64,000 nucleotides of DNA, from positions 49,537,223 to 49,601,222 of the forward strand of contig OY987303.1 of NCBI GenBank assembly GCA_963920635.1. The letters are read 5' to 3'. Origin of the DNA: Pseudeuparius sepicola. Its lineage: Eukaryota; Arthropoda; Insecta; Coleoptera; Anthribidae. Numbering within the stretch: position 1 is the stretch's first letter; the number at the start of each line of letters is the position of its first letter. Shown here piece by piece: positions 13,301 through 25,300 of this stretch. Under the pieces are notes generated by a model. The model had not been told where the DNA came from. It made no database searches and saw only the letters and a list, made by a program, of their open reading frames with translations. Made by a program: the position numbers and the translations under genes.

Positions 13301-16300
13301 TTGAGTAATTGTGATTACAATGAGGAATTGCGAGTACTAAAAGTAATCACGAGTACTTTTCCTTAGTAATTCTTTAAATGATTACAAATTCCTCATAAAA
13401 TGTAACCGATTACTAATTACAGCAAAAAAAAGGAATTGGTTACGATTCCTAATTACAGCAAATGTAATCAATTACTGTAATTGATTACAAAAGTAATCGA
13501 TTATTCCCCAGGTCTGCTTTTAAGACACAACACACCACTTATTAATGACATAGTACTCACCATAATCTAGCGGCCAATCTTATTGTGCTTGTTCCAGAAG
13601 ATTCTTAATTGTCTCTAAAATTTGAGGTTCTTTTAAGTGTCTTACTCAGGGCCGGATTAAGGAACTTTTCGCCCCTGGGCCAAAATTCTTTAGCGTAGTA
13701 ATAGTTTTTACCGAAATTATAGTACGAATAAAAACTACAAATATCTAGAGAACTAGAATTTAGTAACTACAATTTTTTCTTATTTTTTGGAAATAAATTT
13801 TCATATTATGTCCTTCTCATTTAAAGAGTCAAGCAATTCAACTTCGAGTGTTAATAGGGATAAATCGTTTGTCTTATTATCTGCCAAATTATTTCCTCAA
13901 TGATTTTAAACCCTAAAACAATACAAAAATCAACAAAAAGAAAACTTTTTAAACACAGATACTCTTACCTTTTTAGGACAGAAAAAGATCTCTCGCCACT
14001 AACGTTTCTTGTAGGAATACCTAGTTAAAAATAATCTAAGAGCTATGTCAATATTCAATATTTGGGAATGCAACGATTTTCTACTCTCTTATAGTTTTTA
14101 ACAATTCCGATTGTTTAAATTGAGGACGAAAATGTTCTTTTTCTAAACTTTCTAAGAAATACTTATTTAAATTGCACGCATTATTCACCTAAGCATTTAT
14201 CAAGTTCAGAAGGATAATTTTTTCTAACTAGTTTTACTGCTTCCTTGCAAATTTCAATATCCGGTAGATTGCATAATAAATTTAAAAACCAAAAGAGTGT
14301 TTGTATGCACATTTTCTTCATAACAGTTCTGACAGTAAATTATCCAAAATGACGTAATAAGTATTTTTATATCTGCTTTTCCATTAAGCACCACTTCTAT
14401 GCTTTCGTCTGAAATATGTTTTCTAGTTCGGATTCTTTTTATTTGGTAACATTTCGTTAAACCTTTAGCCATTTATTCTATTTTATCAAACTTCACGTCA
14501 CACCGTAAACCATTTATATAACTAATAATATGTCTATATTTTCCCTTTGAAGTGTCTTGTTCACATTTTTAAATCGACTAAGTATCATATTCCACGTTAC
14601 TAGTAAAATTCCAGTTTCTAGTTTGTCCATAGTACTTTTGAAACCAGTAGCTTGAGCTTTTACAACATATGGTTGGCTATAATCTTCAATTAATTTGTTA
14701 AAAGCACAGTAATAACTCCCAAAACATTCATAGAGCGCCCGAGTTACGTCTGCTCTTGTTGACCACCAAGTTAAACTTAATTTTATTGGAAGAAGTTCCC
14801 ATCTAATAGTTGAAGCAGAGAAAAATACATACAACTCGTTCAAAATCATGAAAATTTTTGTTGAATTTAAACAACATTCCGCTGCACATAAACCAACCAG
14901 ATTTAATGCCCTCTGAGAGCGTGGCGCCCCGGGGGCCATGGCCCCATGTGCCCTTAGGTTAATCCGGCCCTGGTCTTACTCTTTGAATAAAGAACCCAAG
15001 AAGGAGTCAAAGCTTATGGGTATTATAAAATACGTGAGACGGAAATCGTCCTGAGTAATAACCAATTTTTGACACAATATTTTGATATGACAGGGTGATA
15101 GGTGTCAGTATGTATTACTTAGATACTTTTTCAAGTTATTATGCTTAGCTGTGCGGCTTGTGGTACTTCTCTGACTGCTAAAACCAAAATGTTTGAAGAT
15201 AATAATCCATCGGAACGTAATTTTGCATTTTAAATTAACTTTTGAGGTCATACACCAAAGTGGCATTGGCATTTATGTGAGTACCTATGCTTCTTCATAA
15301 TTGGAAATTTAAAATTAGAATTGCTAAGGCTTCCTAAACTTTCCTAAACTTGAAGACATAAAAGTGCCTTGATAATTTTTTGCCTGTATTGTAGGTACCT
15401 ACTGATTTTACGAAAAATGACGATTTCTGCCTCGATGAGTTTGTTGAAAGAAAGGAGCGCGCCACTGTAAAAACGGAAATGGCATCCCGCCATATGCAGA
15501 GACTGTCCCAATTGAGTAGTAGTAGTAGTAGTTTATTAATGCATTGCAGAGCTGCTTACATAAGTCCGATAAATACATGTTAAAAACTATAGATAAGTAC
15601 ATTACATATTAAAACTATACATAACAGAATAAAAACTATACAGTCACTTGGACCAATTAAAATAGAGTACAACACAATACAAAACACAGTGTCTAACCAT
15701 ACGCGATTACAGGTCATTAAAGTCATTTTGGAGGTATTCCTCAAAGGTATAGAAGGCCCTACTAACCAAATAGGTCCTCATGGTTTTAAGAAAACATTTG
15801 GAGTCCATCACCCTTACATGGTCAGGCAACACATTAATGAAATTGATGCAATAATAGTTATATGCATTCCTTGATCTACTTAATCTCAGTTCCTTCATTT
15901 GAAAATTTTCTCTGTGTCTGGTTAAGTGGGAATGTGTGTCAGTATGTCTTGTGTATAAATCAACATTACATTTAATAAATTTTAGACATTCCAAAATATA
16001 TACGCTCGGGAGAGTGGGAATCGCCAGCTCGACAAAGGCCCGCCGACAACACTCACGATAGTGCGATAGTGATTGAGCATTAAGCCCAAATTTGCTCGTT
16101 CCTGAGGTTCTTTATTTAAAGATATTACTCGAGCGGTTTATTCACAGCCATTATCTTGCTTTTGGTATCTAAAGTTTCCAAAATCTCTGGACAATAGGGT
16201 ACTTGACAATATTTTTAATTGCTCTAAAATCGTACTCTGTTTACAATAGATGCACCAACATAACAAGTAATAAATGAAACAACGGCTTCTAAGCCTTATT

Positions 16301-19300
16301 TATTGATGATAATTAAAGACGAAGTAGCACAATTTTGTTCAGGCTGAAATCTACAGTTTCGTGGTTCTATTGTCCAGAACGCCAAAAGTACAACTCTGTG
16401 CCTCTCAGGAGAAACGGAACTGTAACGTTGCCGGTGCCCGTTTGCAATAATTCGTGGAACAAGGGCAAATTGCAGTTTTCTATTCAAGTATCTCCAGCTT
16501 GCCCATGAATATCTGTTACTTAATGTATTGTAACTTTTGAGCTTTAACTAACGCAATTGCACACACAAATTTTGTCACATAAAGACTTTTATTACGAATA
16601 TGTTCCGTATATTGACTCCTCTATATTATAAAAATGGTGTCTGTTTATGCTGCACATGCTGGAAACTATATCCTTCATCTTTGCAACGTAACACTTTGGT
16701 TAAAATATCTGTATACGGAACATACTATAAATATTCAGGCTTCAATAATGGGGGACGGAGTTGAGGGGAGTGGTGAGGGTCCTCACTGGGCACTGCTGCC
16801 TGGCTCGCCACCTGCATCTTGTAGGGGTGGGAGGGGAGTCTGAGTGCAGATGGTGTCTGGAGGATGAGGAGACACCGCACCACTTGGTCACTGAATGCCC
16901 TGCACTCGACAGGGTGAGATTCGAGTCCTTCGGCTCAGCCAAGCTGAGCGCAGAGGATGTATATGGTGTCGGGGTGGGTGAGCTGCGGGCCTTCATTAAG
17001 AGGGCCGGCTTGCCGGCCGCCATGTGACGCTGGCCGCGGGGGCACAACGGGCCCACTGTGGCATACGTGCTGGGCCGATTTAAGGCGGCCACCCCCTGCA
17101 CTGGTTAGGATAGGGGGAAATATTCGCGTATGTGGCAACATTACCCGTCCACCTAGGCACCTAACCATATTCATATATCCACATGTCATCTAGCACGTAT
17201 GGCTTTCTGATCGGCAGATGACATTCCGTGATGCCAACTGTCATTCCGTATCCGTATCTCGCTAAATCAAAACATTAGTAGATAATATCTGTGCAATTCA
17301 TTATAGTTTGTTATTGATATTTATATTTACTATTATATATTGTTTGAGGACCTAGTTATCGTGTTGTTAGATTAATGTAAGGTATCATGGACCCTGAAAG
17401 GACAATGCGTAATTTGCCGAAATTGGATGCTTTTTTAGTAGCACAATTTTTTCTAATAATGCGATGTTAGCGTCTGCCGAACTTCATGGGAAAAAACTGC
17501 CAAGGTTTGTACCTACGTTGTAGTAATAGTACAGTATTATGAGTTATTAATAAAGAGAGAACCTCCGCCTAGGGACCATCTTGAAGGCGCTTTTATAAAG
17601 GGGCCGTAGTGCTTAGAAGTACTGAACCCGAATTCCGGACTTTAGGCCCAACCTAGCCAAACAAAATTGCAGAAAAAGGATTGAATACGTATTTACGAAA
17701 AAAAAAACACGCTTCTTGACTAAATGTAGTTTCACGAGGCATCATAAGTCTGGGAGTTTGAGGTTAGAATTTTGAAATTTCCATTTCCTTGCAACTTTCA
17801 CTGCAGAATAAGGTTATATCTTTACCACCCTCCTGACATGGGAATCAAATAGGTACTAAAAAGCACAAAATAAAATTGAAAATAAAAAACCTTTTTAAAA
17901 ACAAGCTTTTATTTAAGCGATGTACTAAAACGAATAAAATAAGCTTAGGTTTTCGTTAAAAAAATTGCGACAAGTTTTTGCAAATTGCAAAGCTTGTCGC
18001 GCGAATTGTAAAGAAAAAAATGCATACTTTGGCAAATAGGTACTTGCTTATCACCCAATCACAGTCCAATAAAATTAATTGGCACCTACTTTCATCAACA
18101 TTTCGCGCAACAAGCTTTTCAATTTGCAAAAACTTGTCGCAATTTGGAATTGAATTATCTTAACCAAAACTTAAACTTATTTTATTCGATTTAGTACAAG
18201 GTGTTCAGGCCAATATCCAAGTTCAAAGGTCTTCCAGAATTGGCTCGCCTGCCGAACCATCGTAGAACGCCGAGCAGATTTCAACAGAGACATGATGAAA
18301 TTGTTGGCGGCTGCAGGAATGAGTTGTTGTTGTCACTTTGATGTTCTACGTGTCATTATTAGAGTGTTAAATCAAAAAGAGAATTGAACTGTTTTTACAC
18401 TTGTGGTTTGTGACCATTTTTAGTGGGAAGGACTGATTGTTAAAATATTGTTGTGCTTCCTGCACGCTAGGGACATAGGGAGCTGGTCCTATGGATGTAC
18501 AGTAAAATATATTGCATATTGGTATGCGATGTTTTATTGGAATACTAGTGAGTACAACGTATGGAAATGTTATTAATGGATTAATACATGGCTTAAATAA
18601 AGCTTGTTTTAAAAAGGTTTTTTTTATTTTCAATTTTATTGGTTCGTGCTTTTACTCGTAACTTTTTTGAGGTTATTTTTGGTCTTGCTTTTCCGCACTA
18701 GTGCGGAAAAGTGACACTTTCTAAACCAAAATGCGTGCGGAAAAGTAAATGCGTGCGGAAAAGTGTCGTAGAAAAAATAGTGTTCCTAACTCTTGCGGAA
18801 AGTGTCTTTTCCACACTCGATTTCTTGGCTGAACTCCGCTACGCGTCGTTCAGCCAACTGCAATCGCGTGCGGAAAAGTGGCACTTTCCACACTTTCAAT
18901 GTGATTACCTTCTTTTAATAAACATAAGTCTAGACAGCGTCTAACTCCTGCCTTAGTGACCTGTCTTCTGGTGGTATTTGCCGACAGGCATCTTCTATTT
19001 CTTATTAAATGATCAATATTCTGAGATGGAGTTTTGTAAACAATGTTTTTCAGAAATCCCCATAAATTGAAATCTAATCTAAACGCCTTGTATCTCAGAA
19101 ACGAAGGAAGAATTTAGGACCTATTCTTCTAACAAATCATCTGGTAATTCCAAAATAGTGTCTTATTCTTTTTCAACTCACGTAATGGTGTGTGCATACG
19201 ATTTTTTTCATGTGCTTCATAATTTCATGTTATCACAAAACCTATAAAAACTCAGATAATATGACAAAACTGTGAAATACTGAAAATATTACTAATATGG

Positions 19301-22300
19301 TATATACTAAACGTCAGAAACTGGCATACCTATAACCTATAGGAAGTCGCCTTTTTTTCATATACTAGCGCCACTCCAGATAGCAAATAATAAAATTATG
19401 ACGTCATGCTGGGGGTCTTTAATAGAATAGTGTTTGTCCAGGTAGCAGATACCACTAGGATGACCTTGAATATAGGGTTATCTGAGCTTTGACAGTTTAG
19501 AAGTTATTTGAACTTTTATCTCCAAGATAAATATTTTGTTAAAACTGGACCAACACTATATTAAAGACCTGTGCATAGCGCTGTTTCAAGCGATCGCCAC
19601 TGGCGCTACACGACGAAACAAATTTACACGGTGGTTTTAGTTAAAACACCATTGTTGCAGAATCTTTCATAAAAAAAAAACATGCAAATATGTCTGTTAC
19701 AACGAAGTTAATATTCAAAATAAAATATTTGTTTGTTATGTCCCTCTAATTTGACAAGTTCACATGGCATATTTCCATACATTTTCTAAGGAAAGCGAGT
19801 CTAAAAAGCAAGCAAGAGTATTTGGTACCTTTTGGTTTGAAACGCAGTCCATGGCTAGTTGTATGTGAAAGCATAAAACACATTAGATTTTTCAGTTTCT
19901 TCTTTATATGGAGGACTATTGGTTCGCTTTGAAGCTATAAACAAAATTTTCTATTTTCATTCCTGTGCATACTTGAAAAAATACTCTTCCAAAATAATAT
20001 CTTTAATTTTCGCTTCTTCAGCTGGTTGATCAGATCATACCATAATTCCAAAATAGTGTTTGTTCTTCTGAAATTCACCTAATGGTTTGTGCATACCATT
20101 TTCTTCATGTGCGCCAAAATTTCATGTTATCACAAACAAATCTATCTCGAAAAGCCGTATTAATAGGATAAAACTGCCAAATACTGGATGCAAAGACAAT
20201 TCGTTACCGTAAAAAGAAGGTAAATCGTAATAAAGCTGACTTCCCAATACCCCCAGAATGCCCTCCTATAACCTATAATTTTTTTCGTCGTGTAGCGCCA
20301 CCCCAATCCGTAAACAACAATGAAATATGACGGCATGCTCGGGTCTTTAATATAGTGTTGGTCCAGGTTAAAACTAGTGAAATGACGTGAGTCGAAATTT
20401 GGACCAAACATACTCTGGTGTCAAATATCTCTACGCCGCTGAATTCTACGTAAAAAATAAATATTTTTTGGTTTTCTTCCTGGTAGTTATAGAGTAATTC
20501 AAATAAAATTCCTGGGTATTCTACCAATTTGTATTTAAGAGGGGGTTTCCGACAGCGAAAGTGACGTTAGATTTCGTATTTTTTTAAGTTGTATAGCATA
20601 AAATCTAGTAACATTTTACCTGAAAAAATTTAGTACCATCACCTCTGCCTTCATTTTAATCATAAGATCTTACAAGCACTGTTTTGTTTTATAGGTTATG
20701 AAAACCTTGGGAAAAATAATAATTCCAGTGCATATGCTTTTAAGATCTTATGATTAAAATGAAGACAGAGATGTTTGTACTAAATTTTTGCCAGGTAAAA
20801 TGTTATTAGATTTTATGCTATACAACTTAAAAAAATACGAAATCTAACGTCACTTTCGCTGTCGGCAACCCCCTCTTAAAAAACGAAGAGCCAAAAGCTA
20901 TCCTTTTTTTATAAAAATGTTTACAACGTATGTTTCGGCTTTTAAGCCATCTTCAGGTACATGTTAAAAAGTTGTCAGTCTAAAAATTTTTTTAAAAAGT
21001 TTATATAAAAATATAATACCGAAAAAGGAAAACATAAATAGTCAGAAAAACGTTAAAATTACTTACATTTTTGAATCATAACGCCCATATGAACGTTATG
21101 TTATAAATACGGTTCTTTAAGTAAACCTCTACGTCGCATTCAAAATGATTAACAAGTTTCTTTAAAAAGTCAAAATAAATTCAAACATATTTGTTGTGGA
21201 GGATATAATTATTTTAAACAAAGAGATGTTTCAGAGGTGGCTACATGTTAGCAAATGGTTCGAAATGTGTTTAGGTATGCTCTGCGTTAAAATATTTTAT
21301 ACAAATAAAAAAGGTGGAACTGATACGTAGTGGGTTTTTTTATCAACATTTCGGAAATATACCATGACAAAAATAATTTTAAATTTTTCAAAAAAATAGT
21401 TTTTAATAATTTTTAACAAATTCCGTTGGTGAGGTCCAAAAAACAAAATAAAAAGGAAACATGAAACAAAGTTTAAGAAATTAGATTGTTATAAATATGT
21501 GAGAGGCCTTCTGTGTCAGTTCTAAAGTTTACGCAATTTTGTTGTTTTTTTTTTATGTGGATCATTTCATAAACATTTCTCTTCAATTGGTCATTTTCTT
21601 TACATAAAACAACAGGGTTATTAAAATCAAAATTGTGGAAATTATCTAATGCATGTTTACAAAGGGCAGTTGAGTTAAAAAATTTTTTTTACATCATATT
21701 GGTGTCTATAAATTCTTTTGTGACGATATTGTTTTGTTTGACCGATATAAGAAGCTTGACAATCTGAGCAGTTTATCTTATAAATAAGATTTGTTAGGAA
21801 GTTAGTATTAATATTTGCTTTTAAATTTGAGAAAAACATTTTTGAATTATTTTGGGTTTTATGTGCAACACAAACATTAAACTCTTTGAAGATTTTTGCA
21901 TTGGTTCAGACACACCTTTTACATATGGCATAGAGAAATATTTTTTGTTGTTAGTTTTGTTATTAGAAGTTATGTTTCTATTATAAATTTTATGGATTCG
22001 TTTTTTAATTATAGGGTTTACGAAAGATCTAGTAAAAAATAAACGAAAAATGTTATCGAACATGAGGTATCAGGATGAGGTTTGCGGCATTCAACTTCTT
22101 CCAGCACCCCGAACTAGAAATAGACGAATTATCGTTGTTATTATTATTTCCAGAAACTGATGCTGGGTTCGACCCGCCTGCCGTTGCTCTACACGACCGA
22201 GGAGAACCGCACGCGCGTCCAGACCATCCTGCAACAGTGGGAGGAGCTGGCCGGCTGGAGCCCGACCCTGGTCGTCTACAACCTGCACCCGATGTTCCGC

Positions 22301-25300
22301 TTGCTGCGCAACACCATCGCCGGCGAGCAGGTCTGGCCCAGCGATACGTTCAGCAGCAGGGAGCTGGAGAAGGACGTCAACGCGTACGCCCCCGACATTG
22401 CGTGCTCGGTAAGAACGGAAAAACTAAAAGAAAAAAAAACGTCTTCCCAATATCTCGGTCCTATTTGAAAGTGTTGGGGATTTGGAGCAGTCGGGAATTT
22501 AGGATATCACCTTTCCCTTCATAAGCACACTCGAGCACAAAATTTCTTAAATAGGTACAACTGATCTTTATTATTAATATTACCAAAACACTTAACAGGG
22601 ATATACAGGGTGTCCCGAAATTAGCCTGCCATAATTTACCAGCTGTTCTGCGACCCAAAAAAATTAAAAAAGTTTCTATAAACATGACCTCAAAAATGCC
22701 CCCTAAGGGGGCTATAGCCTCCGAAAGGGGCAGTTTCGCAAACGGGTATTTCTAAATATCTCCAGAACGAGCAAAGATAAAATTTTGAAATTTTGTATGT
22801 GATATACCTGTGAGATTTGACATTTACCGAGGTAGAGATAGTTTGACATTCTTCATCATAGGCGTCCCAAATGGGGGGGTGAAGGGGTTAAAAATACTCT
22901 AAAATTTTTGTGTGCCTTTTTTCACCATTTATTTCAAAATTATGAAATTTCAGTGTCTTATACAAAAAAAAAGGTGCTCTTGTGAAACTTCAATAGCATA
23001 CACCATTTTCGAGTAAAACCATTTTGAATTTTTTTTGCAATTTGCCACAAAAATGCAAATTAGAAATTTGCCATTTGACCTCCCAAATGGGGAGGTCAAA
23101 TGGCTGAAATTCGCAAAAAATTTTGTTTGTGCTTTTTTCACGATTTATTGCAAAATTATGAAATCTCAGGATATTCTACGAAAAAAGGTGCTTTTGTTAA
23201 ACTTTGATATCATGCATCGTTCTTGAGTAAATCGATTTGAAATTTTCTTTGCAGTGATGGAATGCCTATTATAAAATATTGAAAAAAAGGAATCATAGCA
23301 GCTAATGGCTATGGAAGAAATTTCAAATAGGAAGGTCTACGCCTTATAGCGCTTGATGCTCGCAAAATGTGAAACTGGTCTCTTCTTATTTCATTGCCAG
23401 CCAACTGAATTCTCTGCCGTAGTTCTTCCAATGTATCAACTTCAGTAGCATAAACATAAAATTGTTTAAATCACCCCATAAATAATAATCAAGGGGATTA
23501 ACATCCGGCGATCGCGGTGGCCAAGGTATGGGACCGCCCCTACCAATCCACCTACCAGGAAAATTCTCATTCAACCAGGCCCTAACATTTCGTCTGAAAT
23601 GAGCAGGCGCCCCGTCGCGCTGGTAATACATATTAACCCTTGCATTTATAGGGACATCTTCCAAAAGTTGGCCCAGATTATTTTGGAGAAAATTGAGGTA
23701 TTCATTAGCGTTAAGACGGTAGGGTAATGCTATGGGACCAATTAATTGATCTCCTATAATACCTGCCCATAAATTTATCGAGAAACGATGCTGAAAGTTC
23801 GTGCGTCGTACCATTCGAGGATTTTCATCTGCCCAAAAATACGTATTATGCATATTAAAAGCTCCATTCCTGGTGAAGGTGGCTTCATCACTCCACAGAA
23901 GGTTTGGCAGAATATTTTCGTTATGTAAAATCCATTGGCACAACTGTACTCTGGGCAAACAATCTTCTGGTGTTAGGTGTTGCACCCGTCGATAATGATA
24001 GGGATGAATGGCTTGAAGTCTCACCATCCTTCCTACCTGAAATCAATTAATATTTGATTTTTTTCTCATTCTGCATACCTTATAGTTCTCATTAATATTG
24101 ACCGAGGTACGTTTGTGATTCTAGACACCGTTTGTATGCTGATTTGCGGATAAATTTCGAAATGGTTTAAAACATTTGCGAAGTTGTGATCGATTAAAGT
24201 TTGAATAACGCATCTGTCACCAATTTGTTTTTTTTTTTCCATGGCCACTATGATTCCCTATGGCCATGGCCACAATGAAAAAGCACACACAAAATTTTGT
24301 AAATTTTTAGCCCTTTGACTCCCATTTGGGATGCCTATGATGAAGAATGTGAAACTATCTCTACCTCGGTGGGTATCAAATCTCACAGGTATATCACATA
24401 CCAAATTTAAAAATTTTATCTTTGCTCGTTCTGGAGATATTTAGAAATACCCGTTTGCGAAACTGCCCCTTTCGGGGGCTGTAGCCCCCTTAGGGGGCAT
24501 TTTTGAGGTCATGTTTATAGGAACTTTTTATATTTTTTTGGGTCGCGGAACGCGCTGGTAAATCATCGCAGGCTAATTTCTAATTTGCATTTTTGTGGCA
24601 AATTGCAAAAAAATTCAAAACGCTTTTACTCGAAAATGGTGCATGTTATCGAAATTTCACAAGAGCACCTTTTTTTGTGTAAGACACTGAAATTTCATAA
24701 TTTTGAAATAAATGGTGAAAAAAGGCACACACAAAAAATGTAGGGTATTTTTAACCCCTTGACCCCTTCATTTGGGACGCCTATGTTGAAGAATGTCAAA
24801 CTATCTCTACCTCGGTAAATGTCAAATCTCACAGGTATATCACATACCAAATTTCAAAATTTTGTCTTTGCTCGCTCTGGAAATATTTAGAAATACCCGT
24901 TTGCGAAACTACCCCTTTTGGGGGCTATAGCCTCCTTGGGGGGCATTTTTGAGGTCATGTTTATAGAAACTTTTTTCATTTTTTTGGGTCGCAGGACACA
25001 CTGGTAAATTATGGCAGGCTAATTTCGGGACACCCTGTATGCAGGTTTGGATTACTTATGCCTTTACCCAGAGTATTATCCTTGTTTATGGATTCCCTAG
25101 TTGGCCAATGCCTGACACTGACATAAGAACATGACAGAAATTCGGTATATATTGGGAAGAGATATTGCAAAAATAAAGTTATCCAGCCATTTTTTGGTAG
25201 GTTTTAATAGAAGAAAATTAGTAGGCAGTGACTGGGCCACTTTAATTTTTAGCGCCATCTGTTGCTTGTATCCAGTATTACTCTTGTATCCTTATGACTC

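Larger units (their letters stand above)
11082..22153 (+). other. mael intron 4, 11 kb, mostly mobile DNA
   Basis: It holds, in order, three hAT elements (11224, 12668, 13647), a LINE 3' end (15515), a repeat copy with an inserted LINE fragment (16193-17825), an inverted-repeat element (17855), a palindrome cluster (18688), two copies of the CTGGACC family (19130, 19545), a TTAA fold-back (20539) and a Penelope-like relic (20884-22063). 14981-15510 shows nothing recognisable. Confidence 0.8.

Noticed and set aside
16742..17193. Several overlapping ORFs on both strands in a GC-rich island
   Set aside because: Only the + frame at 16761-17027 shows a LINE ORF2 signature; the others are shadows caused by high GC.
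22075..22524. 149-residue ORF over mael exon 5
   Set aside because: Wrong frame; the frame starting at 22154 joins exons 4 and 6 in phase and carries the MAEL-domain motifs.
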